Shown here one piece after another: positions 1 to 9,999 of a stretch of 64,000 nucleotides of DNA. The notes beneath the pieces were generated by a model that saw only the letters and a program-made list of their open reading frames with translations, had not been told where the DNA came from and did no database searches. The position numbers were made by a program, and so were the translations under genes. The first letter of the stretch is position 1. Every line of letters starts with the position of its first letter. This stretch comes from Lampris incognitus (lineage: Eukaryota; Chordata; Actinopteri; Lampriformes; Lampridae): positions 1,442,946 to 1,506,945 of the forward strand of contig NC_079211.1 in NCBI RefSeq assembly GCF_029633865.1. The letters are read 5' to 3'.

Positions 1-1100
1 GGAACACATGTCCTCACAAAAGCTGGTGTAAGATGTCACAGTGCCAGTAAGTTCATCCAGGTCTGTAGATGCAGCCTCAAAAACACCCCAGTCAGTGCAG
101 TCGAGGCAAGCCTGGAGCTCCAGTTTTGACTCATTGATCCATTTCCTCACAGTTTTAACCACAGGATATGCAGATTTTAGTTTCTGCCTGTAGGTTGGGA
201 TAATATGAATCAGACAGTGATCAGAGAGTCCCAGGGCTGCACGGGGGACAGAGTGATAGGCGTCCTTTAATATTGTGTAGCAATGATCCAGAGTGTTTAT
301 GTCTGTGGTGGGACATTTTTAATATGTCTGTATTTTGGGTGTTCATGGCTGAGGTTTGCTCTGTTAAAATCCCCATGGACAATGAGTAGGGAGTCTGGGT
401 GGACAATGAGTAGGGAGTCTGGGTATTTGTGGTCCATGTTTGTAATGTGATCAGCAGGTGTTTTAACGCCTCTTTAACACAGGCCTGGGGTGGATATAAA
501 CACCGACCAGAATACATGATGAAGATTCCCGTGGTGAATAGAATGGTTTACAGTCCATGAAAAAGGTCTCTAAGTGAGGGCTGCATGACTTCTTCAACAC
601 TGACATCCATACACCAACCTTTGTTTATATAGAAGCATATGCTGCCACCCCATGTTTTTCCTGATAACCCCGTTTCACCATTTCGTGGTCTGTCCAGAGG
701 AGTTGGAACTGCAGCAGATGAAGTGTACTGTCCGGTTTATGCTCACTAAGCCAGGTTTCCGTGAGGTTCAGGGCAGCAGATCTTGAAAAGTTCAAGTTTT
801 TTTTTCCATGTAGGAGTAGCAGTTCGTCCATCTTGTTGTCCAGAGTGCGGACATCCGCCAGGTAGACTGACGTGAGGGTGGTTCTGAAGCCCCGCTGGTG
901 CAGTTTAACCAGTGCTCGGCTTGTGCTTCCCCCTTCGGCGTCTTCATCCTGGTCGGCACAGGGCTGTACCAGTCAAGAGCTCAGCGAGACCCTTATTAAA
1001 CCTTCAGTTAAAGTCGGTACGAAAGTCCGTTCCGTTTGTCCAGTGGACACACAGCAGGTGTAGTGGTGTGAATGTGAATGCATCCAGTGTTAACCTTAAC
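1..1100 (-). mobile_element. LINE endonuclease-region fragment, L2/CR1-like, antisense, decayed
   Basis: Read on the minus strand, this stretch gives broken pieces of an apurinic-type LINE endonuclease and the linker toward the reverse transcriptase. Near 860-780 it reads DVRTLDNKMDELLLL, like the 'NVRSLxNKMDEL' start of fish L2/CR1-type endonucleases. At 780-625 it continues ALNLTETWLSEHKPDS. Around 517-221 a second frame carries the segment leading to the aspartate-histidine motif (GLSDHCLIHIIPTYRQKL near 240-180), then the linker with TVRKWINES. At least two frame changes and several stops separate these blocks, so the copy is dead. The 3' (RT) part would lie beyond the left edge. A perfect 24-bp tandem duplication (377-400 and 401-424) adds eight codons without shifting frame. 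Clade assignment is by motif memory only. Confidence 0.75.
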
Positions 1101-3959
1101 TGAAAGAGAGACAGAGTTGTTTATAGGTGCTATAAATGAGATTTAGCAGAGTTGCCAACTTTGTGTATCTGGTTGGAGTGAGATTGTGTAGCCATGGGCT
1201 TAACCATTGCATCTATTACAGTACTACAAGGGGCAATTCTGTGTAATGAATAAACCTATACCTTGGGCTACCACCTTCACAGGTCACACAACAAATTCAA
1301 GGATAAACAACATCCTTCAGGCCACATCAAGAACCAGTATGCATAAATGTACAACCATATGCGTGCTCATCCCAAAACATAGCCACAATAACACAAATGC
1401 AAACACTACCACTCCTAAGTAGCACAGTGTGCAAAGCAGGGGAGACCTTCTCCCAGAGCACACGAGTGGACTTGTGAACTCACCACTAGAGGAGCTGGGG
1501 TCGCCGACTGTGAGTGCAGAACCTGGCCAATATCAGTCGACTCATTAGCTTGAGTTTGTTTTAACTGCCACAACTTATTTATTGCCAATGTGGGTTCTGT
1601 TCCAGACCACTTTGCTGTGTCCATATCAACTGAACATGGCTGTTTTGCACGTCACTACGCGTTAACGTTGTTTACTGTCAAGAAAATGTCACGTCCGTGC
1701 TGCCCACCTAACTTCTCTACGTAACGATACGTTCTACCTTGTACTGTAATTGATTGGCTGGTCACACAATACGGATATGGTAGTTGGTTTTAATTGGCTA
1801 GTCAGGGGGTTGTTGTTTTTAGAAAGAAATAGTTTCCCAAATGCAAACCATCACTGTTTTGTGCTTTATTTTGCATTACAGTGTTAAGATTTCCATTACC
1901 AAATTGTGTGACTTAATTTTACTTATAACTAAAAATATTTCAATTTTATTTTTTTGTCAGGGGAAAAGTCACCTGAGGGGCACAGTGACCTCATTTGAGG
2001 GGCCTGGACCCCCAAGGCCCCTCCATAATGCTGATGCTGGTGCTGAATGTCATAGATAACACCTTTAAGTTAGCCTGAAGTCACGATTACTACCTGTCAG
2101 TCAGAGAGGTCGAATCACTTCCTCTTTGTCTGAGGGCAACTTCTCCTACAGACCAGCCTCTTCCTCCTTCATCTTTTAATCCTCACATTCATGTCTTGCT
2201 GTTGTTGAGCCAAACAAAACCACAGGCTTACAAAATGGAAGGTTTAGTAAATTAAAAACACTTTTTTCTCTATCATTGCATTCTTATATCACACTACAGA
2301 GTTATAAATATAATTTTACATTTCCAACCAAGGGTTGTCAAACACTCAAAACATTAAAAAGTGTGAATTTTGATCTCAAATAAGGAAAAATAATTTCAAT
2401 TAGAATCATCAAAAGTTCCAGTTACTTAGTGGTAATTAACTTTTATTTGGCATCAAGCCATATTTGAACAACTAGCAAAAATGATCTGTTTTTTCCCCCA
2501 CAAAGTCTCTTTTTAAAGTATAAGAAACCACAGCAGCCTTAAATAGTGAAGTCCTGTGAAGTCTCGGTAACTGAAGAATGTTAATGTTGGCAGGTGGGGT
2601 CATGGGAACTTTACCGCTCTTAATACTAAGAAAATCTCTGACATTCCCTCAGTTAGCGGCGTCCATTAATAACACAAGGGGATGAAGTGAAACCTCAGGG
2701 ATCTGAAATGCTGCCGAGGCCTTGCGGCCCTCAGACCTGAGCCGTCCTGAGGGAGTTGGCTGTCTGACGGCTACCACAGTTCTGGTGGCGTGATGACTTG
2801 ACCTTGGTAAGCATCTCTGAAGGGCATGTGTGCATAGTTTGGCAGAAGTCATGGCCCCTGTCACAGAAGAATTTCAGATGGCCGTCTCTCGATCAGCGCT
2901 CCCTCAGTCCACCACAACACGGCGTCACTGTACGCGATGACTATAACGAGCTGGCTGGGGCTGTACTGTAGCCAGTACCTTCTCCTTACGGTGATATGAG
3001 ATATGATGCTGATATGAGACTTGATGTGCCGTGGGATATGGTTGTGCTAATATGGTGATTTAACTCAAGGCGGCTCTACACTTGGTGAGAATCAGGGCAC
3101 TTCTTGCTTCGGGCTATCCTTGCCAACTGAAGCCACAGGGAGGCGATAATCAGGGGCAGATTATCATCTAGTGCGAAGGGGCTCAAACGTCAAGTGTCTG
3201 TCACCTCCTGCTGAGTCTTTGAGTCTTTGCTGCCTGACTTATTTTAAGCATGTTTGATTTTGTCGAGACTGTGTCGCGTTGGGTGAATGAGTGAACGATT
3301 GAAATCAGAGACCAGCCGTGGGAGCAGCCAGTGGGATTGAAGCTTTGGAGCAGGAACAAGACGGGCGGGCAGGACACCGGCCACTTCAGCAACAATGAAT
3401 TCTACTGACGGAACAAGAAAACACACTGACGACTGGTGCAGACTATGGCTTTTACAGCCACCTACAAGCTAGGTCTGCTTCCCTGTGCCACGTCTCGACT
3501 TGTATTTCTCTTGGGTTTGTACAAACTGCTAGAAACTCGTTGTTTGAGCTCTGTGTTTGCTTATTTACTTTGACCGGCAGTTTGAGCTGAACGGGAATGC
3601 TGTCAGTCTTCCGGTTGTCCTGCTCTCTTCTTCAGCCCTCTTTGCTCCTCGACTTCCTCTTTCGCCGATGTGTTTCCACCATATCTGAGAGGAGACGTGA
3701 ATGATCGGGCTACCGAGTCTCCCAGTGTGAGACAATCAAGGTGTCTGTCCCCTGTCGTCTGCTGTCAATAGGATCAACACCATGGCTAAGACCAGTCTTT
3801 TTTTAAAATACCTTTGTTACACAAACAAAGTCTGGCCACAACAATAACACATTAACAAATAGTACACTCAGACTGAGCTATCACACTGTTTACAACTGTC
3901 ACAGAACAATAAAGGAGGACAGCGCTCGAATCACAGATCAATACATGGCTGTATGTCTT
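1101..3959. other. non-coding stretch, no gene recognised
   Basis: No open frame here resembles a known protein, and short frames on both strands lack splice or codon-usage support. Most likely intronic or intergenic DNA. I see no clear tandem repeat and no tRNA-like head in this interval. Confidence 0.5.
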
Positions 3960-4520
3960 TGTAAATAATCAAGGCTTGTTTGGTTGGTTTACATTTCAGT
4001 GCTTTCTTAAAATGTATTAATTCATTCATGAAGACTAAGAGTAGTGACCTGGCCTTAATAAATCTACATCTGTGCACTAATAAATCTAGATCTGTGTGTA
4101 AGTTGTTTAGCCATAATAATCAGGCTATTGTACAACATTTCCATATTTTTATCCTCCATTATAACTCCAAATTTAATATCCTTATAATCTAAATTGGGCG
4201 AATGAAAGTCCTTTTCAGATATCCCATTTTGAAACAATTGGCAGAAAGCTCTGGTATCATTAAAGTAAAGAATAAATGTTCTGAAGTTTCGATATCAGAA
4301 TGACAAAGTATATAACTGTTTGTGTCAATGTTGTCTCAGAAACTCATTACAAGGATAAATATCATTTATCATTTTAAAATGAGTTTCTTTCACTCTTGGT
4401 GAAATAGGGAGAGTGAGGTATGTGGTCCTAAACCTGACTATAGTCTCTTTAGGACAATCTTTTAATAGATTTGTTTTATGGCAGAGGAAAGAGTACAGAG
4501 GTAAGGGCACCCCTTACCAT
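3960..4520 (-). mobile_element. L1-type LINE ORF2 C-terminal fragment, antisense
   Basis: The minus-strand translation from about 4510 downward reads a short open block with VRFRTTYLTLPISPRVKETHFK, then NDIYPCNEFLR. After a frame change come pieces resembling the C-terminal tail of L1/Tx1-type ORF2 proteins (an 'LIIMAKxxxHxxRF' block, then LLLVFMNELIHF near 4040-3990). This tail normally follows the reverse transcriptase domain and contains the CCHC-like region. No catalytic domain is present and several stops interrupt it, so it is a short 3' remnant. Identification is from characteristic short motifs, hence moderate confidence. Confidence 0.6.
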
Positions 4521-4573
4521 TTTTGTCTGTGCATTTTTTCTCCATAAAATCGAGATTGTCTGTATAAAATGAA

Positions 4574-4798
4574 GTCATCTGTAGTACTAACACGTCATCT
4601 GTAGTACTAACTCGTCATCTGTAGTACTAACTCGTCATCTGTAGTACTAACACGTCATCTGTAGTACTAACTCGTCATCTGTAGTACCAACGCGTCATCT
4701 GTAGTACTAACACGTCATCTGTAGTACTAACACGTCATCTGTGGTACCAACGCGTCATCTGTAGTACTAACACGTCATCTGTGGTACTAACACGTCAT
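4574..4798. repeat. 20-bp minisatellite, about 11 copies
   Basis: Head-to-tail copies of a 20-bp unit, gtcatctgtagtactaacac. Single-base variants occur (actaactc, ggtaccaacg). The array ends in a partial copy at 4798, about 70 bases before the gypsy-like gag remnant begins. Confidence 0.95.
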
Positions 4799-4923
4799 AG
4801 GGCAACATGCCTTTTAACACAGTCACCATTACTTGTGGGATTGCCTTGATTACCATGGAGTATTTTTTGTGCATTTCACGTTGAATTTATCAATGAATTC
4901 ATTGTACTCTAGAAGATTTCCTC

Positions 4924-5630
4924 TTGAATCCGTCAAACGCTGTTGTCATAGCAACTAGCATGGAAGCTACGAGAGAGGAAGTGAAAGTCCTGCAGGGGGC
5001 AGCGGCAGCACAGGTTAGTACAAAAGCTGATGTGCAGAGAATCGATTACTCACAAAATCGTAGGGATAATTCACAATGGAAAAACCGAAGACAGTCTCAG
5101 TCAGATGACAGAGAGTGAGGAAATGGCTCAATGTGAAATGTAATAACTGTGGATTATTGGGTAATAGGTCAAGAGATGAAAACTGCCCCGCTCAGGGGAA
5201 GAGGTATAACAGCTGTAAAAAGTTTGGACATTTCAGTAGATTGTGCCGTTCAGCTAATGCTTCAAACTCAGCTGTCAGAGCTGTGACATAGAATGCAAAG
5301 CTGGCACAGAAGTTTCCCCTGCAGCCACTGGATGCTAAAGTCAGTCAGTATGATGGGTCTAGTGTGCCTGTTGATGGCTATATAGTTGTGCCAGTGTCTC
5401 ACAAAGGTAAAACAGTCCAAGCTAAGCTGTGTGTTGCACTAAATGGTGACTGTCTGATGGGACGACCTCTCCTACAGGCACTGAACCTTCACTTGGTCCA
5501 GGGAAACCCAACCGTTGCACCCACACAACCTGCTCTTCAGATTGCAACAAAACCAGAACCAGAGTGTGTAAAAGAATATGCACAGCTCTTTACTGGTCTA
5601 AACTGTATTCGAGGTTTTGAACATGCACCT
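4924..5630 (+). pseudogene. gypsy gag zinc-knuckle and protease-region remnant
   Basis: The first open block (4924-5118) ends a gag-like segment with EVKVLQGAAAAQV. A frame change near 5115 leads into two adjoining zinc knuckles at about 5137-5255. Both are damaged. In the first the expected histidine position after C-NN-C-GLLG is asparagine. In the second the first cysteine is tyrosine (Y-NS-C-KKFGHFSRLC). A stop follows near 5289, then a 104-residue frame at 5364-5678 corresponds to the protease-to-RT linker (DGYIVVPVSHKGKTVQAKL, CLMGRPLLQALNL). The true gypsy frame ends at about 5631, where the Tc1-like insertion begins; the last residues of that open frame are transposon sequence. Confidence 0.8.
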
Positions 5631-5631
5631 A

Positions 5632-6851
5632 CACTCACCGGCCACTTTATTAGGCACACCTGTCCAACTGCTCGTTAACGCAAATTTCTAATCAGCCAAT
5701 CACATGGCGGCAACTCAATGCATTTAGGCATGTAGACATGGTCAAGACGATCTGCTGCAGTTCAAACCGAGCATCAGAATGGGGAAGAAAGGTGATTTAA
5801 GTGACTTTGAACATGGCATGGTTGTTGGTGCCAGACGGGCTGGTCTGAGTATTTCAGAAACTACTGATCTACTGGGATTTTCACGCACAAGCGTCTCTAG
5901 GGTTTACAGAGAATGGTCCGAAAAAGAGAAAATATCCAGTGAGCGGCATTTCTGTGGGCGAAAATGCCTTGTTGATGCTAGAGGTCAGAGGAGAATGGCC
6001 AGACTGGTTCGAGCTGACAGAAAGGCAACAGTAACTCAAATAACCGCTCATTACAACCGAGGTATGCAGAAGAGCATCTCTGAACGCACAACACGTCGAA
6101 CCTTGAGGCAGATGGGCTACAGCAGCAGAAGACCACACCGGGTGCCACTCCCGTCAGCTAAGAACAGGAAACTGAGGCTACAATTCGCACAGGCTCACCA
6201 AAATTGGACAATAGAAGATTGGAAAAACGTTGCCTGGTCTGATGAGTCTCGATTTCTGCTGCGACATTCGGATGGTAGGGTCAGAATTTGGCGTCAACAA
6301 CATGAAAGCATGGATCCATCCTGCCTTGTATCAACGGTTCAGGCTGGTGGTGGTGGTGTAATGGTGTGGGGGATATTTTCTTGGCACACTTTGGGCCCCT
6401 TAGTACCAATTGAGCATCGTGTCAACGCCACAGTCTACCTGAATATTGTTGCTGACCATGTCCATCCCTTTATGACCACAGTGTTCCCATCTTCTGATGG
6501 CTACTTCCAGCAGGATAACGCGCCATGTCATAAAGCTCGAATCATCTCAGACTGGTTTCTTGAACATGACAATGAGTTCACTGTACTCAAATGGCCTCCA
6601 CAGTCACCAGATCTCAATCCAATAGAGCACCTTTGGGATGTAGTGGACCGGGAGATTCGCATCATGGATGTGCAGCCGACAAATCTGTAGCAACTGCGTG
6701 ATGCTATCATGTCAATATGGACCAAACTCTCTGAGGAATGTTTCCAGTACCTTGTTGAATCTATGCCACGAAGGATTAAGGCAGTTCTGAAGGCAAAAGG
6801 GGGTCCAACCCGGTACTAGCAAGGTGTACCTAATAAAGTGGCCAGTGAGTG
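5632..6851 (+). mobile_element. Tc1/mariner DNA transposon inserted at TA in the gypsy element
   Basis: A 1220-bp element is flanked by TA dinucleotides (5630-5631 and 6852-6853), the target duplication of the Tc1/mariner superfamily. Its ends are inverted repeats of about 29 bases. The left end begins cactcaccggccacttta; the complement of the right end begins cactcactggccacttta. The match continues through ttaggcacacc / ttaggtacacc with only two differences seen. One transposase gene occupies most of the interior on the plus strand. Sharp ends, a nearly full reading frame and location inside a badly decayed retroelement all point to an insertion much younger than its host. Confidence 0.97.
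5779..6690 (+). CDS. Tc1-like transposase, C-terminus cut by one stop codon
   Basis: Transposases of this family bind the terminal inverted repeats and cut and paste the element at TA sites. The 303-residue frame starts [15 protein letters not shown]. The paired helix-turn-helix DNA-binding region spans roughly residues 1-120 ([22 protein letters not shown] is the first recognition part). The catalytic core follows: D155 in AWSDESRF, the glycine-rich GGGGVMVWG near 190-198, D246 in FQQDNAPC, and E283 in DLNPIEHLW. By my count 36 residues separate D246 and E283, more than the 34 usual for Tc1, matching the DD36E type. A TAG at 6688-6690 stops the frame; the same frame is open again to 6819, giving 43 further codons that look like the normal C-terminus. 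The three catalytic residues lie before the stop. Confidence 0.93.
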   Translation: MGKKGDLSDFEHGMVVGARRAGLSISETTDLLGFSRTSVSRVYREWSEKEKISSERHFCGRKCLVDARGQRRMARLVRADRKATVTQITAHYNRGMQKSISERTTRRTLRQMGYSSRRPHRVPLPSAKNRKLRLQFAQAHQNWTIEDWKNVAWSDESRFLLRHSDGRVRIWRQQHESMDPSCLVSTVQAGGGGVMVWGIFSWHTLGPLVPIEHRVNATVYLNIVADHVHPFMTTVFPSSDGYFQQDNAPCHKARIISDWFLEHDNEFTVLKWPPQSPDLNPIEHLWDVVDREIRIMDVQPTNL

Positions 6852-6853
6852 TA

Positions 6854-9600
6854 GATTGAGAGAAGATGCCTGGTCCGTGGTGCAACCGCTGAGATGACTT
6901 CCGTTGTCTGTCAGGGAAGAAGTAGCAGCAGACCTGAGACGACTGCAACAAGAGGACATAATCGAACCAGTCGACGCGCCAGAATGGGTTTCGAACGTTG
7001 CAGTTGCCAGGAAGAAATCAGGAGAGATTCGTACTTGCTGTGGCTTACGAGAAGTCAACAAGACAATCATAGTGGGAAAACACCCACTTCCTTCGATCGA
7101 CGAGCTGATTACTGAGTTTGCCGGAGCCTCGGTTTTCTCCAAATTAGACATGAGAAGTGGATATCACCAAGTTCCGCTGGCCCCCGAGTCTCACCACATC
7201 ACCGCATTCATCACGCATGAGGGCATATTCCAATATAAACGCTTACCCTTCGGGTTAGCGTCTGCGCCAAGTGCTTTTCAGAAAATCATGGACATCGTGC
7301 TGACCGGCCTGAAGGGGGCGCCACACTACCTTGACGATACCACAGTCCACGGAAAGGATCAAGAAGAACACGATGAAAGACTGAAAGAAGTGTTTGCACG
7401 CCTTGCAAAGTAAAACATGACGTTCAACAGAGAGAAATGTGTCTTCAGCACCGACACAATCGAGTTTCTTGGCTACAAGGTGAGGACTATTGGAGTGAAA
7501 CCATGCCAGTCCAACGTGATTGCCATCGAGAAGATGCCAGCACCACAGAGTGTGAAAGACCTTCAAACCTTCTTGGGATGACAAACTACTACTTGAAGTT
7601 CATTCCGGATTATGCAATGACTACAAAATCCCGGAGACTGTTGCTACGCCAGGACGCGGAATGGAAATGGACATGCGCACAAGACCAAGCCTTCGCCGAA
7701 CTCAAACATGCAATAGCAGAACCACCTGTTCTAGCTTACTTCCACCCAGATCGTACAATATTCCTTACCTGCGATGCTTCAGTAGTTGGATTACGTGCAG
7801 TCCTATCGCAGATCGTGGATGGAGAAGAACGTTCAGTTGCTTATGCATCAAAGAGCCTGTCAGCCACTGAACAGAGATACTAGGTTGGGGGAAGAGAAGC
7901 ACTGGCTTGTGTATAGAGCATGGAGAAATGGCAAGTGTACTTATTCGGACGACAATTTACTCTTAGAACTGATCATCAGGCCCTGACCACTCTTCCGTTG
8001 GCTTCAGGAACTGGAAGACCGCCCATGAGAATCTCCAGATGGTCAGATCGGCTTACCCAGTACACCTACAAAACTGAGTTTCTCCCAGGAAAGTCCAACA
8101 ATGTTGCAGACACCCTTTCGAGACTTGTGCCACAAGATGATTGGTCAGAGAAGTCTTACTTCGATGAGGAGGAAGATGAGCGCTTCATAAGCAGACCTTC
8201 ATTGATGAGCTTCAAGCAGCCATCACTCCTGAAGAGCTCGCAAGAGAAACTCTGCAAGATCCAGTACTGAAAGAAGTGCTGTGCTACATGAAAACAGGAT
8301 GGAAAGGTCCACCAAAAGACATGCTACTCAGCCCATACTACATGGTAAGGGAAGAACTTATCAGTTGGAAAACGTCATGTGTTGGAAGAGGAGTCCGTAC
8401 CGTTGTACCAATCACACTCAGACACAAAGTCCTCACCCAAGTACATCAAGGACATTCAGGAACAAGGAAGATGAAACAGTTCCTTTGCAGCAAAGTATGG
8501 TGGCCAAAGATTGACGACGACATCACCAACTTTGTGAAAAACTGTGTGCCCTGCGCACTGAGCGAAAAGTCACTTGTACCAGAGCAACCACCGCTACAGC
8601 CAACACCATAGCCTAAAGGACCTTGGGAGAAGATTCAAGTGGACATCTTTGGGGAACTACTAGCAGCTCCAGCACATCAGAAGTATCTGATCATTGTTAC
8701 CGAGCTGTACAACAAATGGCCTGAAGTCATATCCACAAGCAACATGGCTACAGCAACAGTGATTAATGGACTTTCAGACCTGTTTACACGATGTGGCCAG
8801 CCTCAAGTTGTAATGACAGATAACGAACCACAATTCCAAGCTGACTTCACATGTTTCTTGGAGAAGAAAGGAATCGTGCACCAGAAGACACCGTTGTACC
8901 ATCCACTGGCCAGTGCCGGTGTGGAGAGGTTTAACAAAGTTCTCAAGTATGGTCTTCATCCCCTGCTCCAAGAAGGAAAACAGTTCTCTGCTGCACTGAA
9001 AACACTACTGGTGAGCTACAGAGCAACGCCTCAGAAGGTGACAGGGAAATCACCCGCATAGCTCACGATTGGAAGAACCTTGAGAGTCCCGCTGGACACA
9101 GTCCATCCACCCTTCGTGGCTCACAAACCGCAAAAAAGCTACGCAAAAAAAAAGTACAGAAACATCAGGGGGCTCAAAAGAAGTACTACGACAAAAGAAA
9201 CCACATCAAGGAGGATCCCTCACTGCAAGTTGGAGATTGTGTCTGGGTCAAGCGACCACTGAGGGGACACAAGCTGAAGACCAGTTTGTCAGGCCCTTAT
9301 AGGATCATCGCTCGACACAGTAGGTACACCTTCCAGCTTCAAAATGGAACCTTCTGGAACTCAAGAAGACTGTTTCGCACCAACCAGCCTGCTGAAGAGG
9401 ACATGGATGCTGAGTTGGTTATTCCACAACCACCTGACCATGATCGAGGTCAAGAGCAGAACCTTCAACAACCGAGACAAGAAGTGGCTCAGGGAGATGC
9501 GCCACAAGCAAGGGCACAAGAAAAACAACATGCAGAGCCACGGCCAGCTCGCAAAAGAAGACTACCTGCTGAATTTCTTTATCTTGACCTAGAGTTTTAG
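6854..9600 (+). pseudogene. gypsy pol remnant: reverse transcriptase, RNase H, integrase
   Basis: After the transposon the pol frame resumes. Reverse transcriptase occupies about 6904-7560, with FSKLDMRSGYHQVPL, the LPFGLASAPSAFQ block and the active-site YLDD at about 7330. RNase H follows at about 7650-8130 (LTCDASVVG, VAYASKSLSATEQRY, RTDHQAL). The integrase HHCC finger is at about 8440-8570 (HQGHSG ... CVPC). Its catalytic core spans about 8640-8930, with D in VDIFGELL, D in VMTDNEPQF and E in GVERFNKVL. A C-terminal basic tail ends at 9598. Breaks include an ochre codon ending at 7413, a frame change near 7578, TAG ending at 7883, and stops at 8270, 8611 and 9061, with further frame changes around 9070-9280. 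The second integrase aspartate and the glutamate are separated by 34 residues by my count, one fewer than usual. Confidence 0.9.
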
Positions 9601-9603
9601 TTA

Positions 9604-9616
9604 AAGAAGGGGGAAA
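9604..9616 (+). promoter_or_regulatory. polypurine tract of the gypsy element
   Basis: An unbroken purine run, aagaagggggaaa, immediately precedes the LTR start at TGTAGG. In LTR retrotransposons this run primes plus-strand DNA synthesis, and its position fits exactly. Confidence 0.8.
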
Positions 9617-9850
9617 TGTAGGACCTGTCATGACTACATAGTCATAGTTTAGTTATAGGACTACAACTACCAGTGTTCATCGTTGTAGGTAGTTAATGTT
9701 AACATCCGGACTGAGACGGTTAGGTGAGTTCTGATAGCATGCCTAGCTGACAGCCACGAGTGCCTCACTTGTAACTTGTATTCTTTAATTAAACTTCGTT
9801 AAACAGCACAACAAGTTTGGTTATTATGGTTAAGAAGACACACTCCTACA
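9617..9850 (+). repeat. 3' LTR of the gypsy element, 234 bp
   Basis: It begins TGTAGGA and ends TCCTACA, a perfect 7-bp terminal inversion of the TG...CA type expected of an LTR. It follows the polypurine tract directly. An attaaa hexamer near 9787 could be the polyadenylation signal. No second copy of this LTR is seen in the window, so the element has lost its 5' end. Confidence 0.85.
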
Positions 9851-9907
9851 CCCAGGACCTTCTTTCTGTGAGGCGACTGCGCTAACCACTGTGCCACCAT
9901 GCCGCCC
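9851..9907 (-). mobile_element. tRNA-derived SINE head fragment, antisense
   Basis: On the minus strand this reads gggcggcatggtggcacag, then tggttagcgcagtcgcctc and aaggtcctggg. This is the tRNA-like pol III head also present in the longer SINE at 45155-45435. It is cut at the LTR boundary in the middle of the B box (after cctggg), which suggests the gypsy element landed in this SINE and the other half was lost. Confidence 0.75.
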
Positions 9908-9999
9908 AATCCAATAATAGTTATTATTGTTCATTATTATAATAATAATCTAGCAAATCAAGAACCAGCCTGATGTTATTATGGCTAGGCCAATCTTTT

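Larger units (their letters stand above)
4870..9850 (+). mobile_element. Ty3/gypsy LTR retrotransposon, 5' truncated, interrupted by a Tc1-like element
   Basis: Gag-like, protease, reverse transcriptase, RNase H and integrase segments occur in Ty3/gypsy order on the plus strand, followed by a polypurine tract and a single 3' LTR. No matching 5' LTR is visible before the gag remnant; only unrelated sequence and the 20-bp array lie there. The coding part is broken by many stops and frame changes, and by a DNA transposon at 5632-6851. No envelope-like frame follows integrase. The element is a fossil that cannot move by itself. Confidence 0.92.

Noticed and set aside
4870..9850. Endogenous retrovirus with envelope
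   Set aside because: Domain order and motifs are Ty3/gypsy; no envelope-like frame exists between integrase and the LTR.
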